Shown here one piece after another: positions 45,861 to 54,674 of a DNA stretch of 64,000 nt. A model generated the notes under the pieces. That model saw nothing but the letters and a program-made list of their open reading frames with translations, ran no database searches and was not told the origin of the DNA. Every line of letters starts with the position of its first letter. The first letter of the stretch is position 1. This DNA comes from Chelativorans sp. AA-79 (lineage in GTDB: Bacteria; Pseudomonadota; Alphaproteobacteria; Rhizobiales; Rhizobiaceae). The stretch covers positions 3,736,001-3,800,000 of the forward strand of contig NZ_CP120361.1 in assembly GCF_029457495.1 (NCBI RefSeq). Reading direction: 5' to 3'. Made by a program: the position numbers and the translations under genes.

Positions 45861-45906
45861 GCATGGCCTGCTTCCGCTATATCCGGTTGTCGTAGCGACT
45901 GAGCGT

Positions 45907-45927
45907 GAGCCGCCCGACTGGCGGCTC
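45907..45927. terminator. Hairpin between convergent genes
   Basis: GAGCCGCC (45907-45914) pairs with GGCGGCTC (45920-45927) around a 5-nt loop, immediately before the stop of the opposing PLP decarboxylase. No T-run; possible bidirectional terminator. Confidence 0.45.
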
Positions 45928-45928
45928 G

Positions 45929-47407
45929 TCAGCGCATTCCCACCAGCAGGTTTCCACGCCGCACGATTTCCGCAACGAGAAGCTCGACATCGTCGTATCG
46001 CGTTCGGTGATTGCAGATTGCCGCGCGCAGGCAGTGCCGGCCGCGCAACGTCGTGTCCGAGAGTACGGCCACCCCGTCCTCCTGGAGCCGGAGCATGATT
46101 TCCGTGTTGAGGGTCTTGAGGGCCGCTTCGTCCAGGCCGCCCGGATCGAAGCGGAAGCAGACGATGTTGATCGATGTCGGCGCCATCAGCGAAAGGTTCG
46201 GAGTTGCCTCGACCAAGAGCGAGAGGTGACGTGCCTGGTCGATGTTCTGGTCGATCAACCGGCCGAACTTGTCGACACCATGCTCCTTCATTGCCATCCA
46301 GACCTTGAGGGCGCGGAAGCTGCGCGACGTCTGAAGGCCGAGTTCATGCAGCCATTCGGCCGAGGCCAGACCACGCGACGTCGATTCCAGATATTCGGAT
46401 ATCGTAGCGAAGGAGTCGCGGTGCGCCGCCGCGTCCTTCACCAGACAGCAGCCAACGTCGAACGGCGCATGGAGCCATTTGTGCGGGTCTAGGGCCAGAG
46501 AGTCTGCGCGTTCCAGCCCGGCCACGAGCGACCGATTTCGCGGCGCGATGGCGATCAGCGCCCCGATGCATCCATCTACGTGCAACCAGGTTCCCTCCTC
46601 GGCTGCCAAGGCAGCGAGCGCCTCGAGATCGTCGATCGCCCCAGTATTGACCGAACCGGCATTGGCAATGATGCACGCAGGCTGAAAGCCTTTCGCGCGA
46701 TCTTCGGCGATCGCTTTCCGCAGTGCGAAGACGTCGATGCAAAAGTCGGCATCGGTGATGATGCGCCGCAATGCCCGATTTCCCAGTCCAAGCGTCTCCA
46801 CGGCCTTGCGATGACAGCTGTGGATCTGATCGGAACCATAGAAGCGCAACGGCTTCTCGATCGCCGCGACGCCGAGTCCGCGAACATCGATTCCCGCCTT
46901 GACGTTGCGCGCGACCGTCAAGCCGATCAGATTGGCGACAGACCCGCCGCTTGTCAGCGTGCCGCTCGCCGTCGTCGGAAACCCGACCATTTCCTTGCAC
47001 CAGTCGACCACCTGACGATCGACGAGGGCGGCGGCATGATTGCCGCCGCCCAGATTGGAACCCTGTATCGCTGCCAGGAAGTCCGCGAGCGCCCCGGTCA
47101 CGTTGCCGGAACCCATATACCAGGCCCAGAAGCGCGGATGCACGTTGCCCATCGGATAGGGCATGACGTCCGCCGCCACCGTCCGCAGCACCGCTTCGAG
47201 CGGCTGGGGATCGCGCGGCAGCGGCTCGTTGAAGCGGGACCGAACGCCTCTCGGCATCTCCTGCCAGACGGGCCGCTGACGCACATGTCGCAGATGGGCG
47301 ACGGCATCGTCCACGACGCGGTGGGCGAGGCGCGTCACATCCAGCCAATCATCCGGATCGAGTGTTTCTTCGACGACCACTGGCGCGGACTGGCGCTTCT
47401 CGTCCAT
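45929..47407 (-). CDS. PLP-dependent group II decarboxylase (aromatic or acidic amino acid type)
   Basis: Pyridoxal-phosphate enzyme (492 aa) that probably decarboxylates an amino acid to an amine. Lys310 in LDPHKWLHAPFDVG binds PLP, Asp278 in WLHVDGC contacts the ring nitrogen and His199 (SCHRKA) stacks on it. PRFWAWYMGSGNVTG and GTLTSGGSVANL are hallmarks of the DOPA/tryptophan/histidine/glutamate decarboxylase group. ATG 47407 was chosen because earlier residues lack family pattern. It lies 22 bp after the cysteine-synthase-like gene, so the two form an operon and may build an amine together. Confidence 0.9.
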   Translation of the reverse strand: MDEKRQSAPVVVEETLDPDDWLDVTRLAHRVVDDAVAHLRHVRQRPVWQEMPRGVRSRFNEPLPRDPQPLEAVLRTVAADVMPYPMGNVHPRFWAWYMGSGNVTGALADFLAAIQGSNLGGGNHAAALVDRQVVDWCKEMVGFPTTASGTLTSGGSVANLIGLTVARNVKAGIDVRGLGVAAIEKPLRFYGSDQIHSCHRKAVETLGLGNRALRRIITDADFCIDVFALRKAIAEDRAKGFQPACIIANAGSVNTGAIDDLEALAALAAEEGTWLHVDGCIGALIAIAPRNRSLVAGLERADSLALDPHKWLHAPFDVGCCLVKDAAAHRDSFATISEYLESTSRGLASAEWLHELGLQTSRSFRALKVWMAMKEHGVDKFGRLIDQNIDQARHLSLLVEATPNLSLMAPTSINIVCFRFDPGGLDEAALKTLNTEIMLRLQEDGVAVLSDTTLRGRHCLRAAICNHRTRYDDVELLVAEIVRRGNLLVGMR

Positions 47408-47429
47408 GGCATGCCTCGTACGTGCCGCC

Positions 47430-48515
47430 TCAGGCGGCGAACTGGAAGCCTGGAGTCGAACGTGAAAGGGCAAGTTCCTCCTCGTCCATTTCGGCTTCTA
47501 TGCCTTCGAACAGCGGCGTCGAAAGGTAACGCTCGCCGGTGTCGGGAAGCATGCACAGGATCACCGACCCCGCAGGCGCTCGTTCTGCGACCTGACGGGC
47601 CACGGCGAATGTCGCCCCTCCGGATATCCCGGCAAAGATTCCTTCCTTGCTCGCCAGATCCCGGGTCCATCTGATCGCCTCGGGTCCGGCGATCGGCACC
47701 ACCTCGTCATAGAGATGCTTGTCGACGGCTTCCTGGAGCACATTGGGGATGAAGTCCGGTGTCCAGCCCTGAATGGGATGCGGCTCGAAGGCGGGATGGG
47801 TGGCCGCGGGCGCACCGTCCGGCCCGCGCGACTGGGCTTGGCCACTGCCCAGAAGCTGCGCGTTCGCCGGCTCGCTCAGCACGATCCGGATCTGTGGGCG
47901 CTCGCGTCGAAGGACACGTCCGACACCTGCAACTGTGCCGCCCGTTCCATAGCCGGTGACGAAGAAATCGAGGCGGGAACCGGCAAAATCGTTGATGATC
48001 TCGCGCGCTGTCGTTGCCTCGTGGATGGCCGCGTTGGCCGCGGTCTCGAACTGTCGGGCAAGAAACCAGCCATTGGCCTCGGCCAGTTCGACAGCCTTAT
48101 GGTACATGCCGAAGCCCTTCAGGGCACGCGGGGTCAACACGACCTTGGCTCCCAGCATCCGCATCAGCCTGCGCCGCTCTATGGAAAAGCTGTCCGCCAT
48201 GGTCACGACCAGCGGATAGCCTTTCTGCGCACAGACGATGGCGAGCCCGATTCCGGTGTTGCCGCTTGTCGCCTCGACCACGGTCTGTCCTGGTTTCAGG
48301 AGACCGCGACGCTCGGCGTCTTCGATGATGTTGAGTGCAAGGCGGTCCTTGACCGAGCCAGCCGGATTGAAGAATTCCGCCTTGACGTAGATGGTGGCGT
48401 GATCGACGCCGAGATTGTTGATCCTGACGGTCGGAGTGTCGCCGACCGTGTCGAGAATGCTGTCGAACAGCCGTCCTCTGCCGGCGGTGGTCCGTATGTT
48501 CTCACTGCTTTTCAT
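47430..48515 (-). CDS. Cysteine synthase/CBS-family PLP enzyme with an extended loop
   Basis: Beta-replacement enzyme (361 aa, against about 310-325 for CysK). PLP Lys56 lies in NPAGSVKDR, the phosphate loop TSGNTGIG at 83-90, and GTGGT in VTGYGTGGTVAG. A region around LGSGQAQSRGPDGAPAATHPAF is longer than in CysK and precedes the usual HPIQGWTPDFIP. CysK relatives with such changes can make other beta-substituted alanines, for instance diaminopropionate precursors. ATG 48515 follows GGAG. First gene of the unit with the decarboxylase. The acceptor is unknown; ordinary cysteine synthesis is the alternative. Confidence 0.87.
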   Translation of the reverse strand: MKSSENIRTTAGRGRLFDSILDTVGDTPTVRINNLGVDHATIYVKAEFFNPAGSVKDRLALNIIEDAERRGLLKPGQTVVEATSGNTGIGLAIVCAQKGYPLVVTMADSFSIERRRLMRMLGAKVVLTPRALKGFGMYHKAVELAEANGWFLARQFETAANAAIHEATTAREIINDFAGSRLDFFVTGYGTGGTVAGVGRVLRRERPQIRIVLSEPANAQLLGSGQAQSRGPDGAPAATHPAFEPHPIQGWTPDFIPNVLQEAVDKHLYDEVVPIAGPEAIRWTRDLASKEGIFAGISGGATFAVARQVAERAPAGSVILCMLPDTGERYLSTPLFEGIEAEMDEEELALSRSTPGFQFAA

Positions 48516-48584
48516 TTCTGATCTCCTAACGGGTGTTTGGGTGACGACCGGACAGCTTGACCCTGGCTGCCCGGTCGCATCGTT

Positions 48585-48867
48585 CAGTTGATGCGCGGAT
48601 CGTCCCTGGGATCGACATGTTCGACGCCGAACGGCCCCACGGCATTGATCTGCACGACCGTCTCCTCCTCGGTCCAGGCGAAATGGGCCTCTCTGGATGA
48701 ACGTACCGGGCGCCATAACAGCTGCGCCGTCACGATCGAATTCTTCGCTCAGGGGCATGCCAAACCCGCCGGAAACGACGGCAACGTGCTCTTCCTTCGG
48801 GTGCCGATGCGGCGCCGACGATCGCCGAAAGTGCGCGGCAGTGGTCTGAGGTCATCATATCCTCCCT
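48585..48867 (-). pseudogene. Cupin gene remnant with two frameshifts
   Basis: Read on the minus strand in different frames, the stretch encodes most of a ChrR-type cupin. One frame gives SAPHRHPKEEHVAVVSGGFGMP and FDRDGAAVMAPGTFIQ; a second gives AHFAWTEEETVVQINAVGP and VEHVDPRDDPRIN followed by a stop. A start codon with a ribosome-binding site (ATG 48857, after AGGGAGGAT) is in a third frame that ends early. No single frame covers the gene. Either it is decayed or the sequence has two indel errors. It lies just upstream of the cysteine-synthase-like gene. Confidence 0.78.
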
Positions 48868-49001
48868 GATCACCTGTCTCGATCCGTGCCGGTGCACGGA
48901 GTCGGGATATCCGATGAATCAACTGCAATGATGCCATCGGCCATGGGCAGTGGTAGTATCCGGATAAGGGTGGAGGCGTTGTTGGAAGCGTGGAAACGCG
49001 C

Positions 49002-51035
49002 ATGGAAATTCCCGAACCCCTTGAACAAGCTGCGCCCATCTCGCTCACTGTGCGGATGTTCGGCCGTCTTGCCGTGATCCGGAACGGCAAGGCTGCGGAT
49101 CTGCCGCCTTCGCGAAAGGTGCGCGCCCTGCTTGCATATCTCGCTCTCGCCCCGCGCCCCGTAGGCCGCAGCCGCCTCTGCGAACTTCTCGGCGACGTTC
49201 CCAACGACCCCCGTGGCGAACTGCGCTGGTGCCTGAGCAAGCTGCGCACCATCCTCGACGAACCTGGTCGGAGCCGCATCTCGGCAAGAGACGACCTGAT
49301 CACGCTCGACCTCGGCGACTGCGTGGTCGACGCGCTGACGGTCGATGCGGCAATGCGCACCGGGCTTGAGATGCTGGACATCGACCGACTGCGCGACCTC
49401 TGCGGTCTTGTCGTGGGCGACTTCCTGGAAGGTCTCGATCTTAGTCGGAGTCCCCAGCTCGATCACTGGCTGGCAACCCAGCGCCGTCGCTATCGGGCTT
49501 GCCATATCGCGCTGCTGGAGCGGTTGATCGACCTCCTGCCGCACGACCCGCGCGATCTCCGGCCCTATGCCGAACAGTGGGTCGAGCTTTCACCTTTCGA
49601 CCCACGATCCCAGATTCTCCTCCTGCGAACGCTGCTCGCATGCGGTCTGCCCAACGAAGCGGAGCATCATCTCGCCGCGATCGCACGCCTTTTCGAGTCC
49701 GAGAAAATGGACATCGGTCCGATTCGTAAGGCGTGGAAGGAAATGCGAAGCGGAACGGTCGCGCCGGCGACAACCGAGGCGGCGGCTAGGCAAGTCATCG
49801 TGTCGGCGGAAGAATTCGCACCCGATCCGAAAGGCGTTCTCGAGGGACCCCGTCGCGCCTCGCTCGCGGTGCTGCCATTCGCGGCGCCGGACAGTGAGGC
49901 CGCTGGAAATCGGCTGGCGGACGGGCTGACTCACGACATCATCACGCGATTGGCTAAGTTGAGAAGCCTGTTCGTCATCGCGCGCGGATCCGTCTTTGCC
50001 CTGACCGAACAGGGCGTTGCACCCGAAGACGCCGCAAGGCGACTGAATGTGGATTATTTTGCCAGCGGCGTGCTCAGGCAGCTTGGGGGGAAATCGCAGG
50101 TGGCGATCGAACTGGTCGAAACCCGCACGGCCCGCATTGTCTGGTCGGAAGAGTTCCTGCTCGGACAGGACGAAGCCTTTCTCGTCCTTGATGACATCGG
50201 TGACATGATCGTGGCCTCGATCGCCAACGAAATCGAGACGGCCGAGAGAAACCGCGCCATCCTCAAGCCGCCGAACTCGCTCAACGCCTGGGAAGCCTAT
50301 CACAGGGGACTCTGGCACATGTACCGCTTCACCAAAGCGGACAACGAGATCGCCCAGCAATTCTTCAGACAGTCAAGCGAAATCGATCCGACGTTCGCCA
50401 GAGCGTATGCCGGCCTTTCCTTCACCCACTGGCAGAATGCCTTTCAGCAATGGGCGAATCGCGAAGGCGAGACGGACCTGGCTTTCGAGGCAGCGGGGCG
50501 CAGCCTCATGGTCGACGATCACGATCCGGCCGCGCATTGGGCGATGGGACGCGCGCTGTGGTTGCGCCGGCGTCCCGAGCAGGCCGTGGCGGAACTCGAA
50601 CGCGCCGTCGACCTCAGTCCAAATTTCGCGCTCGGTCACTACGCTCTGTCCTTCGTTCAGTCGCAATCCGGCGATCCTGCCGCCGCCATAGCATCTTCTG
50701 ATCATTCGCGCAGCCTGAGCCCGTTCGACCCGTTGCTGTTCGGAATGCTGGGCGCACGCGCCATGGCACATGTCAGGCTGGGGCAATTCGACGAAGCGGC
50801 GGACTGGGCGATCAAGGCCGCTGCGCGCCCCAATGCGCATATCATCATTTTGGCGATCGCGGCGCACTGCCTGGCTCTGGCCGGACGCATCGAGGAAGGA
50901 AAGACGTTCGCCGCCCTGATCCGGCAGTCGAAACCGAACTTCCGGGTCGACGACTTCCTTGCAACGTTCACGTTCGAAGCCGATGCCGAAATACTGTTCC
51001 GCAAGGCGGCGAGACGGGTCGGGCTCGATCAGTAG
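49002..51035 (+). CDS. SARP-type winged-helix regulator with BTAD, TolB-like and TPR regions
   Basis: Large cytosolic regulator (677 aa, no membrane segment). Residues about 10-105 form an OmpR/SARP-type winged helix (VRMFGRLAVIRNGKAADLPPSRKVRALLAYLAL, GELRWCLSKLRTILDEPG). About 110-250 is a bacterial transcriptional-activation (BTAD) domain rich in TPR-like helices. About 290-420 has the LAVLPF, GLTHDIITRLAKLRSLFVIARGS and DYFASGVLRQLGGKSQVAIELVETRTARIVWSE pattern of CadC/adenylate-cyclase-associated TolB-like domains. About 440-670 holds TPRs. ATG 49002 was used; GTG 48990 is an alternative. Divergent from the cupin remnant and CysK-like operon, which it may control. Confidence 0.85.
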   Translation: MEIPEPLEQAAPISLTVRMFGRLAVIRNGKAADLPPSRKVRALLAYLALAPRPVGRSRLCELLGDVPNDPRGELRWCLSKLRTILDEPGRSRISARDDLITLDLGDCVVDALTVDAAMRTGLEMLDIDRLRDLCGLVVGDFLEGLDLSRSPQLDHWLATQRRRYRACHIALLERLIDLLPHDPRDLRPYAEQWVELSPFDPRSQILLLRTLLACGLPNEAEHHLAAIARLFESEKMDIGPIRKAWKEMRSGTVAPATTEAAARQVIVSAEEFAPDPKGVLEGPRRASLAVLPFAAPDSEAAGNRLADGLTHDIITRLAKLRSLFVIARGSVFALTEQGVAPEDAARRLNVDYFASGVLRQLGGKSQVAIELVETRTARIVWSEEFLLGQDEAFLVLDDIGDMIVASIANEIETAERNRAILKPPNSLNAWEAYHRGLWHMYRFTKADNEIAQQFFRQSSEIDPTFARAYAGLSFTHWQNAFQQWANREGETDLAFEAAGRSLMVDDHDPAAHWAMGRALWLRRRPEQAVAELERAVDLSPNFALGHYALSFVQSQSGDPAAAIASSDHSRSLSPFDPLLFGMLGARAMAHVRLGQFDEAADWAIKAAARPNAHIIILAIAAHCLALAGRIEEGKTFAALIRQSKPNFRVDDFLATFTFEADAEILFRKAARRVGLDQ

Positions 51036-51067
51036 ATCCGCTCGAACGGCGCAGAGGGCACTCCAAA

Positions 51068-51232
51068 TCAGGCGTCCTGCATCGCGCCGTCGTCCTGACG
51101 CTGCGCTTCTGCGTTGCGGCTCGCGACCACCTGCGCCCACAGGTCGCCGCGCACACAACCCGCAGGCGCGAATTGGCCGTAGCGCAGATACGTGCCGGCA
51201 ATCTGCTCGCCGCCAGGAACGTCGTTGCTGTT
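51068..51232 (-). other. Open reading continuation after the IclR stop
   Basis: After the IclR gene's TGA (51233-51235) the same frame stays open for 54 codons to the next TGA. It encodes NSNDVPGGEQIAGTYLRYGQFAP and more, with normal codon use for this DNA and no start. It could be the lost end of a longer protein or chance, since GC-rich DNA keeps frames open. I do not recognise it. Confidence 0.25.
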
Positions 51233-52105
51233 TCAAACGCGCTCGGTCACGCTCTTCTGGGCGCGTGCTGCCTTTGGACAGTCCTTGCCTTCCTCGGACC
51301 ACGCAGCCTTCTCGGCCTCGAGTGCCCTTTTCATGCGAACGACACTCTCGCTGATGGCGGCCGATGCCATCTGGAGATGGGGCACGTAACGCTCGATCAC
51401 GTCGTCACGGCGCACGGCGCTGGTGTAGTAGGTCATACCGATGGTCGCGAGGATATTGCTCTTGCCGTATTCGTAGATCGGCACGGCAACGCTTGAAGAC
51501 GCGTCCGACGTCATCGAACCGGAGCGTTCCGCGAATTGCGTTTGCTGGGCGGTCCGAATGAGCTGTTCGACCATGCCGGGCGACTGCATGATCTTGGAAT
51601 CGGGATGCGAGGAGGTTTCAAGCAGCCGCATGGTCAACCGGCGTTCCTCTGCCGGGCAGAAGGCGAGATAGGCCAGACCCAGCGCCATGGTCACGAGCCC
51701 CAGCCGCTTGTAGATGAGCGCGTGATAGGGGGCCATCGGGCTGTCCCTGCAGGTCGTGTCGCAGACGACGACCGCGTTCCCGTCCGGCACCGCGATCGCG
51801 ACGGGCCACCGGTGCACACGGGTCAATTCCTTGGCCCAGGGCCGGCCCGTTTCAACCGCCAGCGGCGCACCGTGAAATCCGCAGCTAAGCGCGGTGACCT
51901 GGGAGGTGATCCGGTAGCCCTTGTCGCGCTCCTCCTTGGAGACGTAGCCCGCCGCGATCAGCGTTTCGAGCAGGCGCACGATGGTCGGCTTGGGCAGGCC
52001 CGTCACCCGGTGAATATGATCCACCGAGGAGACCCGTTGCCGGTTGAGGATCTTCAGAACCTCGAGCGTGCGCAGAACCGAATTAACCGGCGTATAGGAT
52101 GTCAT
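51233..52105 (-). CDS. IclR-family transcriptional regulator
   Basis: DNA-binding regulator (290 aa). The winged HTH is at residues 8-75 (VNSVLRTLEVLKILNRQRVSSVDHIHRVTGLPKPTIVRLLETLIAAGYVS). The GAF-like effector domain follows, with SVAVPIYEYGKSNILATIGMTYY. The C-terminus is longer than usual and charged (EAEKAAWSEEGKDCPKAARAQK). ATG 52105 follows GGGAGGAAGC. It is the last gene of the monooxygenase-lipocalin-IclR unit. It is the best candidate to bind the TTTCA-N5-TGAAA palindromes at 54.6, 58.4 and 61.2 kb. Confidence 0.92.
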   Translation of the reverse strand: MTSYTPVNSVLRTLEVLKILNRQRVSSVDHIHRVTGLPKPTIVRLLETLIAAGYVSKEERDKGYRITSQVTALSCGFHGAPLAVETGRPWAKELTRVHRWPVAIAVPDGNAVVVCDTTCRDSPMAPYHALIYKRLGLVTMALGLAYLAFCPAEERRLTMRLLETSSHPDSKIMQSPGMVEQLIRTAQQTQFAERSGSMTSDASSSVAVPIYEYGKSNILATIGMTYYTSAVRRDDVIERYVPHLQMASAAISESVVRMKRALEAEKAAWSEEGKDCPKAARAQKSVTERV

Positions 52106-52179
52106 GCTTCCTCCCAATCTCCCGTGCCCGGCCTCCCGATCCTGGGTGCATCAAGTCTTCCGGTTCATTCGGGTCACCT

Positions 52180-52587
52180 TCAGTGTATCTTTTCCCACGT
52201 CAGGTCGCGATAGTTAATGACACCCTCGATTTCCGCCGGTGGCGCGGTCAGGATCAGCCACACGCCGTCCAGCCGCGCGGGACGCACCTGGTCGGTCCCC
52301 ATCCGGTCCGGCACGGTGGAACAGTCGACGCGCGTGACCAATGTCGTGCCGTCGAAACGATAGGTGCCGGCATAGGACGAATATTCGCGCTCGCGCCTGG
52401 AAGGCAGATGTTCCCGCCCGTCGGAGATCACCACCATCATGCGGTGATCGTCGTTGAAGGTGATGAGGCCCATCTTCCTCGGCCCGTAGGACGAGCGCAG
52501 GATATTGCCCTCGGCGTCGCGGTTGGTGATGTTGACGAGCTTCCATACGCCGATCAGCATATAGGACTTGTCGGGCTCTTCCTGCAT
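52180..52587 (-). CDS. Lipocalin-like domain protein
   Basis: Protein of 135 aa with the lipocalin-like signature LIGVWKLVNITNRDAEGNI near the N-terminus, then alternating beta strands (MGLITFNDDHRMMVVI, YAGTYRFDGTTLVTRVD). It probably forms a small beta barrel that holds a hydrophobic ligand. No signal peptide is visible, so it is cytosolic. It starts 3 bp after the monooxygenase stop and may bind that enzyme's substrate or product; this is inference. Confidence 0.8.
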   Translation of the reverse strand: MQEEPDKSYMLIGVWKLVNITNRDAEGNILRSSYGPRKMGLITFNDDHRMMVVISDGREHLPSRREREYSSYAGTYRFDGTTLVTRVDCSTVPDRMGTDQVRPARLDGVWLILTAPPAEIEGVINYRDLTWEKIH

Positions 52588-52590
52588 TTG

Positions 52591-54513
52591 TCAGTTACTC
52601 TCGCCGATGAAGTTGAAGGCTGCGGGATCGGGCTTGCGGGTCAGTTCCCAGTATTCGACCAGCCGCCACGGCGAATTCGTGGTCACCCGGCCGCGCTTGT
52701 TCTGATACCAGTTGGTCACGCCCTCGTTGGTCCAGACCATCCGGCTCAGCGCCTTGTCCAGCTTTTCGTTGTATGCGTCGTGAGCGGCTTGTGTGCAGTC
52801 CATCGCCGCCTTGCCCGTCTCGAACAGTGTTTCCAGGCATTTGAGGATGTAATGGACCTGGCACTCGGCCTGGAAGATGATGCTTCCGCCGTGGGCGAGG
52901 TTCGTGTTTGGTCCGTAGGTCATGAAGAAATTCGGGAAGCCCGGCACGCAGATGCCCAGATAGGCGCGCGGGTCGTCGTCGCCCCACAGTTCGCGCAGGG
53001 ATTTGCCGTTCGCGCCGATCACATCCATCGGATAGACCATGCGGCTCGCGTGAAAGCCGGTCGCCCAGACGATCGCATCGACCGGATGGCGTTTGCCGGT
53101 CTTGTCGACGATGGCGTCTGCCGCAATGTGGTCGATCCCGTCGGTGTTGAGCTCCACATTGTCGCGCTTCAGCGTTTCGAACCAGCCATTGTCACGGAGC
53201 GAACGCTTGCCGAAGGGGGCGTAGTCGGGCAGTACCTTGGCGCGGAGGTCAGGCCGGTCGGCCATGACCTCGTCGATATACTGTGTCCAGAGCTTGCGGA
53301 TGGCTTCGGAGCGTTCCGAGATCGCCAGCTTGCCGCCCTTCCAAGTGGGGTCGCGGATCAGAGCGTCGTGGATGCCGTCGCCATAGGCCCAGAACAGCAG
53401 GAAGCGGTACCAGCGGGCATAATGGGGCACATTGGCCAGCACCCATTTGACGTTGTCCGCGACGAGGTTGTGGTAGTTGTGGCGCGGGAGCACCCAAGGC
53501 GCGCCGCGCTGGAAAATAGTCAGGTGCCGGGCAATTCTGGCCAGCGCCGGTCCCGCCTGCATGCCGCTGGCGCCGGTGCCGATCATCGCCGCGTTCTTGC
53601 CGGCAAAATCGTAGCTATGATTCCATCGGGCGGTGTGCATCTGCTCGCCCTTGTAATCCTCCAGCCCCTTTATTTTGGGGATCATGGGCTGGTTGAGCTG
53701 CCCCACCGAGCAGATGATTGCATTGGCCGTCGCCGCACGTTCGCTGCCGTCGGGCATGCGGATGATGCAGTGCCAGAGATTGTCGGTGGTGTCGAAGCGG
53801 ACGGACAGCACCTCCTGCCTGAAGCGGATATGCTCCATGACGCCGTAACGGGTGGCGCAGTCCTTCAAATACGCTTTCAACTCGGCCTGGCGCACATAAT
53901 AGCGCGACCAATTGTGGTTGAGCGCGAAGGAATAGCAGTAGAGGTGATTGGCGCTGTCGACGCCGCAGTCGGGGTAGGTGTTCTCGTGCCAGACCCCGCC
54001 GACATCGTCATGCCGTTCCACGATCTGATAGGGGATACCGGCTTCGGTAAGCTGGATACCGGCATTGATGCCCGAGGCCCCTGCCCCGATCACCAGCACG
54101 TTGAACTCCTTCACCTGGGCCTTCGCCTTTGGGCTGGCGTTTTCCATGTGCTTGGGAGACGATTTGAAGCCAAGGTCCTCGAACAGCATCGGCAAATAGC
54201 GTTCCGACACCTCTTCGCGGCAAAAGGCGTTCATCATCCCGTGCAGTTCGGTCGGCCCGATCTCGGGCGCCACATGGGTTTCGTCCATCAGCACGCCCGC
54301 CAGCCGGCTCAGGAGCTCGCGCAGGTCGGCTTCGGGAATCCGGTGGTTGAATTCGCCCGGTTTCGCCAGCATGGGCCCGTAGCGATCGAGCAGCGCCATG
54401 TCGCCGGTCAGCTGCACCAGGACCATCAGCAGGGTGGAGGGTTCGGCATCGGCCAGCCGTTCGACCAACCTGGCATGTTCGTCGTAACGCAGCTTTGTGG
54501 CGGTTGTGCTCAT
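52591..54513 (-). CDS. Type I Baeyer-Villiger monooxygenase, 4-hydroxyacetophenone-monooxygenase-like
   Basis: FAD- and NADPH-dependent enzyme (640 aa) that would insert oxygen beside a ketone to give an ester or lactone. FAD motif GAGASG is at 143-148 and the second Rossmann motif GTGASG at 312-317. The BVMO fingerprint YKGEQMHTARW is at 287-297, with Tyr in place of the usual first Phe. The N-terminal extension of about 135 residues and total length match HAPMO-type enzymes as I recall them. First gene of its operon, with the palindrome at 54590-54604 upstream. Confidence 0.9.
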   Translation of the reverse strand: MSTTATKLRYDEHARLVERLADAEPSTLLMVLVQLTGDMALLDRYGPMLAKPGEFNHRIPEADLRELLSRLAGVLMDETHVAPEIGPTELHGMMNAFCREEVSERYLPMLFEDLGFKSSPKHMENASPKAKAQVKEFNVLVIGAGASGINAGIQLTEAGIPYQIVERHDDVGGVWHENTYPDCGVDSANHLYCYSFALNHNWSRYYVRQAELKAYLKDCATRYGVMEHIRFRQEVLSVRFDTTDNLWHCIIRMPDGSERAATANAIICSVGQLNQPMIPKIKGLEDYKGEQMHTARWNHSYDFAGKNAAMIGTGASGMQAGPALARIARHLTIFQRGAPWVLPRHNYHNLVADNVKWVLANVPHYARWYRFLLFWAYGDGIHDALIRDPTWKGGKLAISERSEAIRKLWTQYIDEVMADRPDLRAKVLPDYAPFGKRSLRDNGWFETLKRDNVELNTDGIDHIAADAIVDKTGKRHPVDAIVWATGFHASRMVYPMDVIGANGKSLRELWGDDDPRAYLGICVPGFPNFFMTYGPNTNLAHGGSIIFQAECQVHYILKCLETLFETGKAAMDCTQAAHDAYNEKLDKALSRMVWTNEGVTNWYQNKRGRVTTNSPWRLVEYWELTRKPDPAAFNFIGESN

Positions 54514-54589
54514 AACGGCCCCTGTCCTCCCGGAAAGTTGGCGAAGGCTAACCAAGTCGCAGGAATCGAGGGCCGGCTTTGTGAACGGA

Positions 54590-54604
54590 TTTCACGATGT
54601 GAAA
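54590..54604. promoter_or_regulatory. Palindrome 1, candidate IclR operator
   Basis: TTTCACGATGTGAAA: perfect arms TTTCAC/GTGAAA around GAT. It lies in the divergent gap between the monooxygenase operon (77 bp from its start) and the DUF6282-like gene (71 bp). Two further copies occur at 58.4 and 61.2 kb. Confidence 0.68.
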
Positions 54605-54674
54605 TGAAATCAGATAGGCGATGCATCGAGGCCTTCGGCCTGTTTCGTTGGCTTCGTGCCAGGGGAGGACAGAC

